This document shows positions 10,104 through 19,776 of a stretch of DNA of 64,000 nucleotides, piece by piece. How positions within the stretch are numbered: the first letter of the stretch is position 1; the number at the start of each line of letters is the position of its first letter. Below the pieces are notes generated by a model, which was given only the letters and a program-made list of their open reading frames with translations, did no database searches and was not told the origin of the DNA. Source of the DNA: Polyangium sp. y55x31 (GTDB lineage: Bacteria; Myxococcota_A; Polyangia; Polyangiales; Polyangiaceae); assembly GCF_029946505.1 (NCBI RefSeq), contig NZ_JARZHG010000031.1, positions 81,226 to 145,225 of the forward strand. Reading direction: 5' to 3'. Made by a program: the position numbers and the translations under genes.

Positions 10104-10724
10104 ATGAGGCATTTCGCGCTCTCTTTCCTCGCCTTCTCCGCCGCGATCGCCGCCTTCTCCGCGGAAGCGCGGGCCGAGGCGCCGGAGTCGTTCGCCATCC
10201 GCGACCTCAAATACTCGGGCCCCGGCTGCCCCGCAGGATCCGTCGCTTACCTCGCCTCGCAGGACGCGGAGGCGTTTACGATTCTCTTTTCCAAGCTCTA
10301 CACCGAGGTCGGCCCGAACGTGGACCGCGGCGACGCAGAGAAGCGCTGCAACCTGAACATTCTCTTCGATTTTCCGCCTGGCTGGTCCTTCGCGATCGAG
10401 GGCGGCGACGTGCGCGGGTATGCCTTCCTCGAAGCGGGCCTCAGCGGCATCATCCGCTCGACGTATTCGTTCCCCGGCCTGTCCCGCGAGGAGCGCGCCT
10501 TCGAGATCGTTCTCCAGGGCGAGATGGACGACAACTACGAGAAACACGACGTCGTCAATCCGGACCGCCCCGTCCCCTGCACGGGCCGGAAAAACCTGCA
10601 CATCAAGACCGATACCCTCCTCGACGACCGCTTCGCCCGCGGCAAGCGCGGCCTGCTCACCGTCGACAGCGTGGACGGAGTGGTTCGACAAACGTATCGA
10701 TTGCGCTGGACCCGCTGCCGCTGA
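10104..10724 (+). CDS. Secreted DUF4360-family protein
   Basis: A 206-residue protein with a signal peptide (MRHFALSFLAFSAAIAAFSAEARA). The mature part matches the DUF4360 pattern I recall: YSGPGCPAGSVA, a CNLNILFDFPPGW block, RGYAFLEAG, and late cysteines in PCTGRKNLHIKT and TRC. Four cysteines suggest two disulfides. Function is unknown; the family is found in secreted proteins of fungi and bacteria. The start is supported by the GGAGG just upstream. Confidence 0.85.
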   Translation: MRHFALSFLAFSAAIAAFSAEARAEAPESFAIRDLKYSGPGCPAGSVAYLASQDAEAFTILFSKLYTEVGPNVDRGDAEKRCNLNILFDFPPGWSFAIEGGDVRGYAFLEAGLSGIIRSTYSFPGLSREERAFEIVLQGEMDDNYEKHDVVNPDRPVPCTGRKNLHIKTDTLLDDRFARGKRGLLTVDSVDGVVRQTYRLRWTRCR

Positions 10725-10971
10725 CGAGAGTCGGCTCTGCCGCGGGCGCGAGGGCACGCCCGAGGGCCCCGCCTGGCGCGTCGAGCCGGTGCACGGGGCC
10801 GTGCGCGAAAAGTCTTGACGTCGGGACGCGATTGACGTTGCATCGTCGTACGATCGCCCACCGAGTACCCACCACACGACGTCCGTGCTGGCGGTGTGCA
10901 GCGGCGAGCGTGGGCTCGTCATGTCCGAGCTCGAGGGGGCCATCACAATACATCTGAAAGGGGAGGGGCTC

Positions 10972-12738
10972 ATGAGCGCAGCCTCGTCATCTTCCAATTT
11001 CAATTACGGTTTTCCGACGCCCGGCCCGCAGACACCCACCGGTCAGCAGGTGATGAACCACGTCTTCTTCCTCTCCGAGACGGGCTGGAAGAACGTGCGA
11101 GAAGAGGTGAAGCTCGATCTCATCATCATCGGCAGCGGCTTCTGCGCGTTGGCCCTCGCCGAGCGCACGCTCGACCGGAACCCGCACGCCAAGATCCTCA
11201 TCATCGAGCGCGGCTCGTTTTTCCTACCGCAGCACTTCCAGAACCTGCCCATCTCCTATCAACGCACCCTGGGCGGCCTCTCCGAGACCTTCCCCTGGAC
11301 GCTGTCGGCCAATACGAGGAAGCAGCCGAAGGGCAACATCCAGTACCAGCACGGAATGGTGCCTTTCTTCGGCGGCCGCAGCACCCTGTGGAGCGCGTGG
11401 TGCCCCCGCCCCACGCACGAGGAGATGGCGGGCTGGCCCGAGGAGGTCATTCAAGCCGCGAACCGCTACTTCGAGGATGCCGAAAAGCTCCTCAACGTCG
11501 TCCCCGCCGACAAGATCGACGAAAACCTCGATGAGCCCAAGCTCCGGCGCAAGGTCGCCCAGAGCCGCCCGGTTTACTCCAAGCTGCAGAGGCGCCTGCA
11601 GAGCATGCTCAAGGACAACCGCCACGAGATCCCGTCGATGACGCGTTTCATGGCGGCGCCGCTGGCGGTCGGGGCCGGCGTTCAGGAGGGGCTCGATTTT
11701 GCGAAGTTCTCGACGCCTGCCCCGCTGCTCAACCTCATCGACCGTCAGGCGCGGCTCGCGGGGAAGGGCGAAGGCAGCCCGCTGTACATCGTGACCGACT
11801 GCGTGGTCACCCGGATCCTCCAGCAGGAGGTCCTTCGAGGCGAGAGCAAGGAGTACCACGCCACCGCGCTCGAAACCTCGCGCGGCGTGCTCAACGTGGG
11901 TGACGCGAAAGTGGTCCTGGCCATGGGGACGCTGCCGGCGACCACGCTGGTGCTCAATTCATTTCCGCAGGTGGAAAAGGCGGGCAGGCGCTTCACGTCG
12001 CATTTCATCACCTCGGTGGTCGCGCGGATCCCCCGGGACGCCTACTCCTTCGGCGACGAGCTCGAGGAGCTCGAGCTCGCGGCGATCTACGTCGCGGGAG
12101 AGGACCCGAGGAGCAAGATGCAGTACCACGTTCAGCTCTCCGTGCTCTCGGACAAAAACCCCGAAAAGTTCGCTGAAAAGGCGGCTCGCTACATGCCCGA
12201 CGTCGTGGCGACGGCTTCGCCCGAGCAGCTCGCGACGTCCAAGGACCACCTGGTCTTCGTGTGCGCCGTGCTCGGAGAAATCGATCACGACAACCCCGAC
12301 AATTTCTTCCGCCCGAACGGCGGGTCGGATCCCACCACCAACGTGACCTTGCAGGTGCTCGCCAGCGACAAGGACCGGCAAACGTGGGATACGATGGATG
12401 AGGGCACGTTCCAGCTCCTCGAACGCGCGCTTTTGCCGAAGGGCGCGAATGACAAGGGGCTCGAATACTGGCACGGCGAACCCAACGAGGGCACATGGTC
12501 GCAGGTGCGCCCGAGCCCCACGCAGCGCCGCGTCCCAGGCCTCGTCCACGAAGGATCGACCCTCTGGATCGGCAAGGGCAACGAGGGCGTGGTCGACCTG
12601 AACTACAAGCTCAACGGCGTGGAGAACGTGTACGTGACGGGCGGCGGACTCTGGCCGACGAGCGGCTCGTGGAACCCCACCCTGACGATGGTCGCGCTCG
12701 CGCAGCACCTCGCCGACAAGCTGGCCAAGCGAACCTAG
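10972..12738 (+). CDS. GMC-family FAD-dependent oxidoreductase
   Basis: A 588-residue flavoprotein of the glucose-methanol-choline oxidoreductase type. It has the Rossmann FAD-binding motif LIIIGSGFCALALAE (about residue 45), a second glycine-rich region AMGTLPATTLVLNSFPQ, and the C-terminal signature GGGLWPTSGSWNPTLTMVALA, which carries the active-site Asn of the family (WNP). No signal peptide is visible. The ATG at 10972 is preceded by GGGAGGGG at close spacing; an upstream in-frame ATG at 10921 lacks one. The substrate (alcohol, sugar or sterol) cannot be told from sequence alone. Convergent with the PP2C-like gene only 12 bp away. Confidence 0.92.
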   Translation: MSAASSSSNFNYGFPTPGPQTPTGQQVMNHVFFLSETGWKNVREEVKLDLIIIGSGFCALALAERTLDRNPHAKILIIERGSFFLPQHFQNLPISYQRTLGGLSETFPWTLSANTRKQPKGNIQYQHGMVPFFGGRSTLWSAWCPRPTHEEMAGWPEEVIQAANRYFEDAEKLLNVVPADKIDENLDEPKLRRKVAQSRPVYSKLQRRLQSMLKDNRHEIPSMTRFMAAPLAVGAGVQEGLDFAKFSTPAPLLNLIDRQARLAGKGEGSPLYIVTDCVVTRILQQEVLRGESKEYHATALETSRGVLNVGDAKVVLAMGTLPATTLVLNSFPQVEKAGRRFTSHFITSVVARIPRDAYSFGDELEELELAAIYVAGEDPRSKMQYHVQLSVLSDKNPEKFAEKAARYMPDVVATASPEQLATSKDHLVFVCAVLGEIDHDNPDNFFRPNGGSDPTTNVTLQVLASDKDRQTWDTMDEGTFQLLERALLPKGANDKGLEYWHGEPNEGTWSQVRPSPTQRRVPGLVHEGSTLWIGKGNEGVVDLNYKLNGVENVYVTGGGLWPTSGSWNPTLTMVALAQHLADKLAKRT

Positions 12739-12750
12739 GCAATCCGGCGC

Positions 12751-13479
12751 TCAGGGAAACCGGCTCCGCCGCCTGCGCGAAGGCACGCCCGAGCTCCGCT
12801 TCGGGCCTCCGGTGAGGATCCGCCGCGGCACCTTCGAGATACGCTTTCGCGCCACCGGGTTTGGCGGCAAAAACGAGATCGCCACCGCGGCGACGTCCAC
12901 CTCGTTCGCGCCCTGCCGCGCCGCCACGAGCCCCCCGTCGAGGAAACGGTGGACGAGGCTCTCCATGGCCTCGTCCGCGCCGGACGCGAAGAGACCGTCC
13001 GTGAACAGAAGCAAGTGCCGCACGCCCGCGAGCTTGCGCGTGCCCGCACGCACGTACGCCTCGGCCGAAGGCTCGCCGGAGAGCACGTGCTCGTCCTCCG
13101 GCGCGAGCCGCTCGAACGAGCCGTCCGCCCGCACCACGACGACCTGACTCCGTCCGACCATCAGCCACTCGAACGCGTCCTTCGCGACCCGCACCACGGC
13201 CGCCGCGGTGCCCGTGTGCGCCCCGCCCTGCGCCCGCGCCTCGCCGATGCGCCGATTCGCCTCCTGACAGAGCTCCGCGAGCGACGCGCGTGTCCGATCG
13301 CCGAACACCTCGCTCGCGATCGTCCCGCTCGGCCCCCCGTCGAACACGCCGTAGACGTGCCCCGACACGAGCAGCACGTCCTCGTTCGGGGTCGTGTCCC
13401 CGGGCGTTTTGGACGAGGCCGCTTCGAAGAGCGTCTCGACCGTCATGGCCAGCGCTTTCCGGGGGGCCTTTCGTTTCAT
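12751..13479 (-). CDS. PP2C-like protein phosphatase, degenerate
   Basis: A protein of about 242 residues with the PP2C (PPM) layout: NEDVLLV near the start, GVFDGGPSG in place of the usual DGxGGH, LMVGRSQVVVVR, and LLLFTDGLF for the (C/S)DGL motif. The first metal-binding Asp of the DG motif and the TDG Asp are kept, but the final DN motif is replaced by NEVDVAAVAI and the first Arg motif is absent, so activity is uncertain. It may be a regulatory or altered phosphatase working on Ser/Thr phosphoproteins. Two starts are possible: ATG 13479, or ATG 13446 (MTVETLF) preceded by GGAAAG. The basic tail KRSSGVPSRRRRSRFP is unusual. Confidence 0.75.
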   Translation of the reverse strand: MKRKAPRKALAMTVETLFEAASSKTPGDTTPNEDVLLVSGHVYGVFDGGPSGTIASEVFGDRTRASLAELCQEANRRIGEARAQGGAHTGTAAAVVRVAKDAFEWLMVGRSQVVVVRADGSFERLAPEDEHVLSGEPSAEAYVRAGTRKLAGVRHLLLFTDGLFASGADEAMESLVHRFLDGGLVAARQGANEVDVAAVAISFLPPNPVARKRISKVPRRILTGGPKRSSGVPSRRRRSRFP

Positions 13480-13531
13480 GTCCCAGGCGATTCAACCAGG
13501 CTCGCGGAGCGCCGTCAATCGCCGGGCACGC

Positions 13532-14545
13532 TCACTTCTTGCTGCGAAAAGCGTCCGTCGCCGTGACGAGCTCGTGGACGATCCCCGGCTCGAACGCCGA
13601 GTGCCCCGCGTCGGGCACGATACGCAGGTTTGCCTCGGGAAACGCGCGGTAGAGGTCCCAGGCGCTCTTCGCGGGGCAAACCACGTCGTAGCGGCCCTGC
13701 ACGATGACCGTGGGGATGTGGCGAATGCGGCCCACGTCCGTGAGGAGCTGCCCGTCGTGCTCGAAAAACCCGCGATTCACGAAATAATGGCATTCGATAC
13801 GGGCGAATGCGTCCGCGAACGTGTCGCCCGCACACCGCGCGATGTAGTCCTGGTTCTGCAAGAGGAAGCTCGTGCTGCCCTCCCACACGCTCCACGCGCG
13901 CGCCGCGGCTTGCCGCACGGCCGCGTCGTCGCTCGTGAGGCGCTTGTAATACGCGGCCACGATGTCGCCGCGCTCCGCCTCGGGGATCGCGGCGAGGTAA
14001 GGCTCCCAGGCGTCGGGGAAAAACGCGGCCGCGCCGATGTCCTGGTAAAACCAGTCGATCTCCCACTGGCGCAGGAGGAAGATCCCCCGCAGCACGATCT
14101 CGGTGACGCGCTCGGGGTGCTTCTCCGCGTAGGCGAGCGCGAGCGTCGAGCCCCACGAGCCGCCGAACACCTGCCACCGCTCGATCCCGAGGTGCTCGCG
14201 CAATCGCTCGATGTCCGAGACGAGGTGCCAGGTCGTATTGTCCACGAGCGAGGCGTGGGGCGTGCTCTTGCCGCAGCCGCGCTGGTCGAAGAGGACGATG
14301 CGGTAATGGGCGGGATCGAAGAACCGCCGCTGCTTCGCGTCGCTGCCGCCCCCGGGCCCGCCGTGCAGGAAGACCACGGGTTTTCCGGCGGGATTGCCGG
14401 ACTCCTCGAAGTAGAGCTCGTGCACGTCGGAGACGCGCAGGCGCCCGGTGCGATACGGCTCGATTTCGGGGTACAGCGTCTTGAGAATCGGGAGCGTTCC
14501 GGCCATGGGCGCGCGAGCTTGCCAGACGACCTCACGCGTGTCCAT
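13532..14545 (-). CDS. pip: Proline iminopeptidase (prolyl aminopeptidase)
   Basis: Releases N-terminal proline from peptides in the cytoplasm (family S33). The 337-residue protein carries FLHGGPGGGSDAKQRRFFDP, DQRGCGKSTPH, the nucleophile motif GGSWGS, and the late Asp (QGRYDVVCP) and His (DAGHSAFEP) of the catalytic triad. Length is normal. The ATG at 14545 has GGAAG about 9 nt upstream; the internal ATG 14506 (MAGTLPILK) matches the usual family start but lacks a ribosome binding site. Divergent from the membrane-anchored protein at 14618 across 72 bp. Confidence 0.96.
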   Translation of the reverse strand: MDTREVVWQARAPMAGTLPILKTLYPEIEPYRTGRLRVSDVHELYFEESGNPAGKPVVFLHGGPGGGSDAKQRRFFDPAHYRIVLFDQRGCGKSTPHASLVDNTTWHLVSDIERLREHLGIERWQVFGGSWGSTLALAYAEKHPERVTEIVLRGIFLLRQWEIDWFYQDIGAAAFFPDAWEPYLAAIPEAERGDIVAAYYKRLTSDDAAVRQAAARAWSVWEGSTSFLLQNQDYIARCAGDTFADAFARIECHYFVNRGFFEHDGQLLTDVGRIRHIPTVIVQGRYDVVCPAKSAWDLYRAFPEANLRIVPDAGHSAFEPGIVHELVTATDAFRSKK

Positions 14546-14617
14546 CGGGGGAATCTTCCAGGCCGCTCGGAACGCGTGGTATGTGTCGGGCCCCCCAGGG
14601 AGGGAGAACGCTCCACC

Positions 14618-16459
14618 ATGAACGAACCCATTTCCTCACACGCGGCCGATCACGAGCCGCCCCCGCCCGAGCCCGTCGACGAGCTCGTGGAGGATCGCAA
14701 GAAACGCGGGCGCCGGGTCCTCACGATCGGGGCGCTCGCGCTCGTGATCGGGGGCGGCGGCCTCTTCGGGCTGCTCCGCTATCAGGACGCGCAAAACACG
14801 AAGGCGATCTCCGAGGCGTGGAGCGCGTTCGCCACGTGCACGATCGGCCCCGAGCTCGACGAGAACGAGCCCGCGAGCAAGCGCTTCCGGCGCGTGCAGC
14901 TCGAAGCGATGACGATGACGGACGCCGAGCGGATGACGCCCGGCGTGGACAAACCCTGGCCCGCCGCGTGCGCGCCGCTCGGCCACGCCGTCGCCGAGGT
15001 CTGGAAGAGCGCGGGGCGCACCGAGGAAGGCGGCAAGGACCTCGGCGCGACGGCCGAATCCCTGGCGAAATCCCTGGGCGAACCGACGGCGCGCACGGCC
15101 GACCTCTCCGAGGCGATCGACGCGGCCTTCACGCAGGCGAAAAAGGCCGCCGTGCAGCGCGTGGTCGTCGAGAAGGGCCCGCGCGCGCCCGAGCCGGTGC
15201 GTCCCCTCGATGCGACGCGCCTCGACGAGCTCGCCGACCCGCTCTCGCGCACGGCGTTCACCTTCAAGGCGGCCTACACGGACGCGCACCCGGCGGGCGT
15301 GATGCGCCTGCTCATCGAGGAAAAAGGCGTGGAAAAGGCGCCGTTCCTCTGCACGTTCGCCACGAAGGACGCGAAGGCCACCTGCAAATCGCTCCCGGGC
15401 TCGCTGCCGAAGGGCCACGGCCTGCGCCTCTGGGGCACGGCCGACGACGACTCCGCGCCGCTCGTCTTCGCGGGCGAACGTGGCCAGGCCGGCATCTTCC
15501 GCGCGGACAGCGGCGACAAGATCGACGCGATGTACAGCTACGGCGGTTATGCCAAGAAAGACGGCGCGGCCGCGGCGCTCGGCTTCGACGAGAAGACGAA
15601 AGACCTGCTCCTCACGCGCAGGCCTCCCGGCAGCACGCCCGGACGCACCAAGATCGAGCCTGATTTCCGGATCGGCAATTATTACTATTCGACGCAGATC
15701 CTCTGGGACCACCTCGTCCTGCGCGGCGTGACCAAGCAGAACGAGCGCCGCCTCTTCGTCTCGCCGTATGGCGTCGCGGGCAAAACCGAGCCTTCGTTCG
15801 TCGACATCGGCGAGCTGCCCGAGCCGGGGCTCGTCGAGGGCGGCGCGGACGAACCTCCGCACATCGGCGGCTGCCGTTCGTCCGAGGCCATGGTCGTACG
15901 CGTGAAGGGCTACGACAACGATTTCATGAGCTTCCTCGTGGGCGGCAAGTGGAGCCCGCCGATGTCGCCGAAGGTCAGCGACGGCGTGCTCTCCTGCCAC
16001 GGCACCGAGGCCGTGGTCACGCGGCTTTATCCGGGCGGCCCGGACAAAGGCTGGGCCACGAAGATCGCCCAGAGCCAGTGCACGACCGCCGGCTGCACCG
16101 TGCACGACGTCTCGTTCGACAAGATCCTGAAGGGCCAATACGAGTTCGGCCCGCGCGAGATGAAGGTCGACGCGGTCGACGTCAACGGAAAGCTGCTCGT
16201 CGTGTGGGCGGCGGGCGAGCGTGGCGGCGTGCGCATGCGTTATGCCAAGGCCGAAGAAATCGAGCGCGCGGACGACTCGATCCTCTACGACGACCTCTAC
16301 AAGGACGGCCAGGTCCAGAAGCTCTCGACGCTCTTCGACCTCCGGCTCTTCTCGCGTGATGGATTCGCGATCCTGCTCCTCTCGACGGTGACGGGCGTGT
16401 ATGCGCTGCGCTTCGACGCCGCGGGCGGGATGACGCCGGTCGAAGTCACCTGGGAGTGA
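14618..16459 (+). CDS. Membrane-anchored protein of unknown function
   Basis: A 613-residue protein with a cytoplasmic Pro/Glu-rich N-terminus, a basic stop (RKKRGRR), one membrane segment (about residues 36-52, VLTIGALALVIGGGGLFGLL) and a large exported part. No known family was recognised. The C-terminal half has repeated beta-rich pieces with Trp/Gly (WDHLVLRGV, GGCRSSEAMVVRVKGYD, LLVVWAAGERGGVRMRYA) that suggest a propeller-like fold, and paired cysteines. GGGAGGGAGA lies before the ATG. Homologues are probably myxobacterial only; this is an inference from the lack of recognisable motifs. Confidence 0.85.
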   Translation: MNEPISSHAADHEPPPPEPVDELVEDRKKRGRRVLTIGALALVIGGGGLFGLLRYQDAQNTKAISEAWSAFATCTIGPELDENEPASKRFRRVQLEAMTMTDAERMTPGVDKPWPAACAPLGHAVAEVWKSAGRTEEGGKDLGATAESLAKSLGEPTARTADLSEAIDAAFTQAKKAAVQRVVVEKGPRAPEPVRPLDATRLDELADPLSRTAFTFKAAYTDAHPAGVMRLLIEEKGVEKAPFLCTFATKDAKATCKSLPGSLPKGHGLRLWGTADDDSAPLVFAGERGQAGIFRADSGDKIDAMYSYGGYAKKDGAAAALGFDEKTKDLLLTRRPPGSTPGRTKIEPDFRIGNYYYSTQILWDHLVLRGVTKQNERRLFVSPYGVAGKTEPSFVDIGELPEPGLVEGGADEPPHIGGCRSSEAMVVRVKGYDNDFMSFLVGGKWSPPMSPKVSDGVLSCHGTEAVVTRLYPGGPDKGWATKIAQSQCTTAGCTVHDVSFDKILKGQYEFGPREMKVDAVDVNGKLLVVWAAGERGGVRMRYAKAEEIERADDSILYDDLYKDGQVQKLSTLFDLRLFSRDGFAILLLSTVTGVYALRFDAAGGMTPVEVTWE

Positions 16460-16467
16460 CGCGGCCG

Positions 16468-16508
16468 CGCGGCGGTAACGACATCCACCCATCATGTTTG
16501 CCGCCGCG
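16468..16508 (+). terminator. Hairpin after the membrane-anchored protein gene
   Basis: An 11-bp near-perfect stem CGCGGCGGTAA / TTGCCGCCGCG (one G-T pair), with a 19-nt loop, starts 9 nt after the stop. No T-run follows, so it is a possible rather than a firm terminator. Confidence 0.4.
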
Positions 16509-16634
16509 TGTCACGTCCGGGCGGGGCAAGCAGCCGCCTGAGGAACGGCCGTAGGCGCGTCGGGCCCCTCCGCCGACGAGCGGCTCGGAACGCGACCGCG
16601 CGCTGGAAAATGCGGCCTGCGTGAGGAGACCCTC

Positions 16635-16663
16635 TTTTCACTGTCGCTGGCACTCGCTATATT
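16635..16663 (+). promoter_or_regulatory. Candidate sigma-70-type promoter for the small secreted protein
   Basis: TTTTCA (16635-16640) and TATATT (16658-16663) are spaced by exactly 17 bp in a locally AT-rich patch of an otherwise GC-rich region, about 90 bp before the ATG at 16750. The match to the -35 consensus is partial. Confidence 0.45.
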
Positions 16664-16749
16664 CGTGTTTGCCATTGGATTCGGGGGCGGTCCGCCGCCT
16701 CTCACGGTCACCGGCGCGCGCATGGCGTGCGTCCATGGAGGAGCGTGCG

Positions 16750-17211
16750 ATGGGAGCTTGCACGAAGGTGCTGGGAGCGGTCGTCGCGATAGGGATCGCG
16801 TTCGGCGCGCCTGCTTCGGCTTGGGCACAGGAGCCGCTGGGCCCGCTCTCGGGCGGCAGCCTGCCGTGGCAGCCTGGTCAGGTGTTTGCACGAGCGACCC
16901 CGTTCGGGGACGGCTACCGCCGCGTCTTGCGCGATACGTTCGAGGCATTCGAGGCATTCGCGGATCTCTCCCGTTATGGCGCGCCGCGCGCCATCACGCC
17001 GGCGGTACAGGTGACCGTCCCCTCGCAATTCTGGGGCGCGGACGCGCGGACGTACATTCCGCAGAGCCCCGAGCAGCCCACCATTTACGTGGGACCGGCG
17101 CGGGCTCAGCTCATCCCGGTCGAGACCGCCACGACGGTCGTCGCGGAATCTCGCGGCATGCAGGGCGTGCTCGTGGGCTTTCAGCTCGAGCTGCCCTGGA
17201 TGATTCCGTAG
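16750..17211 (+). CDS. Small secreted protein, unknown function
   Basis: A 153-residue protein with a signal peptide (MGACTKVLGAVVAIGIAFGAPASAWAQ, cleavage expected near AWA-QE). The mature part has no recognised domain; it contains FEAFEAFAD (a 9-bp in-frame duplication) and ends in a hydrophobic GVLVGFQLELPWMIP. GGAGGAG lies 6 nt before the ATG, which fixes the start; the open frame upstream is not needed. Convergent with fumC, separated by a strong bidirectional hairpin. Confidence 0.75.
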   Translation: MGACTKVLGAVVAIGIAFGAPASAWAQEPLGPLSGGSLPWQPGQVFARATPFGDGYRRVLRDTFEAFEAFADLSRYGAPRAITPAVQVTVPSQFWGADARTYIPQSPEQPTIYVGPARAQLIPVETATTVVAESRGMQGVLVGFQLELPWMIP

Positions 17212-17236
17212 GGGCTCAAACGAAAGCTGCTGGGCG

Positions 17237-17276
17237 CCGGGCGCGCGTGGTGATCCCCCTGGCCACGCGCGCCCGG
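17237..17276. terminator. Bidirectional intrinsic terminator
   Basis: A perfect 14-bp GC-rich stem CCGGGCGCGCGTGG / CCACGCGCGCCCGG (17237-17250 and 17263-17276) with a 12-nt loop, followed on the plus strand by TATTTCTT. It sits between the convergent ends of the small secreted protein gene (17211) and fumC (17284), as expected of a shared terminator. Confidence 0.8.
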
Positions 17277-17283
17277 TATTTCT

Positions 17284-18672
17284 TCAGCTCGAACCGATCA
17301 TGCGCTCGGGCCGCACGATCGCGTCGAACTCCTCACCCGTGAGGAGCCCGAGCGCGAGCGTCGCCTCGCGGAGCGTCGTCCCCTCGGCGTGCGCCTTCTT
17401 CGCGATACGCGCGGCCGCGTCGTAGCCGAGCCGCGGCGCGAGCGCGGTCACGAGCATCAGGCTCTTCTGGAGGTTCTCCGCGATGCGGGCGCGGTTCGGC
17501 TCGATCCCGCGCGCGCAGTGCTCCTCGAACGAGGCCATCGCGTCGCCGAGCAGCCGGATCGACTGGAGCGTCACGTGCAAGAGGAGCGGCTTCATCACGT
17601 TGAGCTCGAAGTTGCCGCCCGCGCCGGCGATCCCCACGGCGACGTCGTTCCCTTGCACCATGGCGGCCACCATGATCACGGCCTCGCTCTGCGTCGGGTT
17701 CACCTTGCCCGGCATGATGGAGCTGCCGGGCTCGTTCTCGGGGATCGTGATCTCGCCGAGCCCGGCGCGCGGCCCGCTCGACAGCCACCGGACGTCGTTC
17801 GCGATCTTCGTCAGGCTCGCGGCGAGCGTCTTCAGCGCGCCGTGGGCGAACACGATCGCCTCGTGCCCCGCGAGCGCCTGGAACTTGTTCGGCGCGGGCA
17901 CGAACGGTAGCCCCGTGAGCGCGGCGATCTTCGCGACGGAGCGCGCGGAAAACTCCGGATGCGTGTTGAGCCCCGTGCCGACCGCGGTCCCGCCGAGCGC
18001 GAGCTCGAAGAGCGGCGGCAGCGCCCGCTCGATCATCCCCTTCGCTTGATCGAGCTGCGCGACCCAGCCCGAGATCTCCTGCCCGAGCGTGAGCGGCGTC
18101 GCGTCTTGCAGGTGCGTCCTTCCGATCTTCACGACGTCCGCGCACGCGTCGGCTTTCCGCGCGAGCGTCTCGCGCAGCGTCGCGAGCTTCGGCAGCAGCG
18201 TGGCCGTGATCTCGGAGGCGATGGCCACGTGCATCGCGGTGGGGAACACGTCGTTCGAGCTCTGCCCGAGGTTCACGTGATCGTTCGGGTGGATCGGCTT
18301 CTTCGAGCCGAGCACGCCGCCGCTCGTCTCGATGGCGCGGTTCGCGATCACCTCGTTCGCGTTCATGTTCGTCTGCGTCCCGCTGCCGGTCTGCCAGATC
18401 GAGAGCGGAAAATGCGCGTCGTGCTGGCCTTGGATCACCTCGTCGGCGGCGGCCACGATCCACCGCGATTCCTGCTGCCCGAGGAGCCCGAGCTCGGCGT
18501 TCGTGAGCGCGGCGGCCTTCTTCACGAGGCCGAGGGCTCGGAGGAACGGCCTCGGGAAGCGCTCGGTGCCGATGGCGAAGTGATGCAGCGATCGCTCGGT
18601 CTGGGCGCCCCAGTAGCGGGAGGCCTCGACCTCGATGGGTCCGAACGTGTCGGTCTCGATGCGCGTCGTCAT
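17284..18672 (-). CDS. fumC: Fumarate hydratase class II
   Basis: Interconverts fumarate and malate in the TCA cycle; homotetrameric, cofactor-free enzyme. The 462-residue protein has [15 protein letters not shown], the HPNDHVN block and the superfamily signature [13 protein letters not shown] in the SS loop. Length and ends are normal. No clear Shine-Dalgarno before the ATG. It is divergent from the desaturase gene (86 bp apart). With sucCD in the same window it adds a second TCA step, though the two loci are 8.6 kb apart and not co-transcribed. Confidence 0.98.
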   Translation of the reverse strand: MTTRIETDTFGPIEVEASRYWGAQTERSLHHFAIGTERFPRPFLRALGLVKKAAALTNAELGLLGQQESRWIVAAADEVIQGQHDAHFPLSIWQTGSGTQTNMNANEVIANRAIETSGGVLGSKKPIHPNDHVNLGQSSNDVFPTAMHVAIASEITATLLPKLATLRETLARKADACADVVKIGRTHLQDATPLTLGQEISGWVAQLDQAKGMIERALPPLFELALGGTAVGTGLNTHPEFSARSVAKIAALTGLPFVPAPNKFQALAGHEAIVFAHGALKTLAASLTKIANDVRWLSSGPRAGLGEITIPENEPGSSIMPGKVNPTQSEAVIMVAAMVQGNDVAVGIAGAGGNFELNVMKPLLLHVTLQSIRLLGDAMASFEEHCARGIEPNRARIAENLQKSLMLVTALAPRLGYDAAARIAKKAHAEGTTLREATLALGLLTGEEFDAIVRPERMIGSS

Positions 18673-18758
18673 ACCGCAGGCTTAGCAGTGTCCGCGCTTG
18701 TCATCTGTCCCGATCTTTGCCACCTTCCGCCCCCGACGATTCTTACGTGGAGCGAGTG

Positions 18759-19769
18759 ATGGCCGGACAGGGCATGGACGCGGTACCCAAGGAGATCTTG
18801 CGCGCGGCCTACGAGCGCAAGCCGATCTACCTGCTGAAAATTCCGCTGCATTATGGCCTCTGGGCGGGCCTCGCGTGGGTCCTCTACGCGACGCAGCATC
18901 ATCGTTTCGCGATCCCGATCGGCATCGTGGTCGCGTTTACGATCGCGAACCTGATCCGCGGGCTCGGGGCTGCGGGGCACGACGCCGTGCACGGAAACCT
19001 CTCGCGTTCGAAGACGATCTCGTACTGGCTCGCGCTCCTCTGCTGGTCCCCGTCGGGGTTTCCGGTGACGCTCTACGCGAACTATCACCTGCACCATCAC
19101 AAGATCACGAACACGTATCCCGACGTCGACAACGTCGTGGTCACCGATTACACGAAAAACCCCACGCTCGCGAAGCTCTTCCTCTTCTGCGTCTACACGT
19201 TCGCGTACCCGATGTATTTCCTCGGGCAGATGCTGAAGTTCTACATGAAGCGCCTCACGCCGGCGCTCCAGTTGCGGACGCACCTCGAGACGCTCGGTTA
19301 CTTCTCGCTCGTGGGCCTCGCCGCGTGGAAGATGCCGTTCCAGGTGTGGTTCTTCTGCTTCGCGCTGCCCTTCATCTTCGGGGCGATGCTCGCCAGCGTG
19401 ACCTCGATGATCGAGCATTTCGAGATGCCGGCGACGGACGACGACGCTTACAGCTCACGCACGTACGGGACGAAGAGCGATTTCCTCAATTTCTTGTGGA
19501 ACAACGTCACGTACCACAACGAGCACCACAAGTACCCGGGGATCCCGTTCTACAACCTGAAGAGCTTCCACCACGCCGCGTACCCCTATTACGACGAGCG
19601 GGTGAAGGCCGAATGTTACACCTCGGTGCTCGGCCCGACGTTCATGCTCTGGGGCCGCATCCTGAAGCTCGACATGGGCAAGCTCGAGGAGAAGTACAGC
19701 GGCCTCGACAAGCAAAAAGAGCGCGAGAAGATGCTCGCGGTGCAGGGCATTCAGCCCGGCGCGGCCTGA
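18759..19769 (+). CDS. Membrane fatty acid desaturase
   Basis: A 336-residue integral membrane di-iron enzyme that introduces a double bond into an acyl chain. All three histidine boxes are present: HDAVH, HLHHH and HNEHH. Hydrophobic segments lie at about residues 28-42, 49-66, 84-97, 136-150 and 200-230. The ATG at 18759 has GGAGCG upstream; a TTG 14 codons earlier is in frame but without support. Position of the double bond cannot be read from sequence; the box spacing resembles the sphingolipid/acyl-lipid desaturase group. Ends 7 bp from the convergent lipoprotein gene. Confidence 0.93.
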   Translation: MAGQGMDAVPKEILRAAYERKPIYLLKIPLHYGLWAGLAWVLYATQHHRFAIPIGIVVAFTIANLIRGLGAAGHDAVHGNLSRSKTISYWLALLCWSPSGFPVTLYANYHLHHHKITNTYPDVDNVVVTDYTKNPTLAKLFLFCVYTFAYPMYFLGQMLKFYMKRLTPALQLRTHLETLGYFSLVGLAAWKMPFQVWFFCFALPFIFGAMLASVTSMIEHFEMPATDDDAYSSRTYGTKSDFLNFLWNNVTYHNEHHKYPGIPFYNLKSFHHAAYPYYDERVKAECYTSVLGPTFMLWGRILKLDMGKLEEKYSGLDKQKEREKMLAVQGIQPGAA

Positions 19770-19776
19770 TCTCCCC

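Noticed and set aside
13394..14617. N-terminal extension of the membrane-anchored protein at 14618
   Set aside because: It would be antisense to the proline iminopeptidase gene; the ATG at 14618 has a strong ribosome binding site.
16641..16663. Sigma-54 promoter at TGGCACTCGCTATATT
   Set aside because: The -24 half fits but there is no TTGC at the -12 position; a sigma-70-type reading is better.
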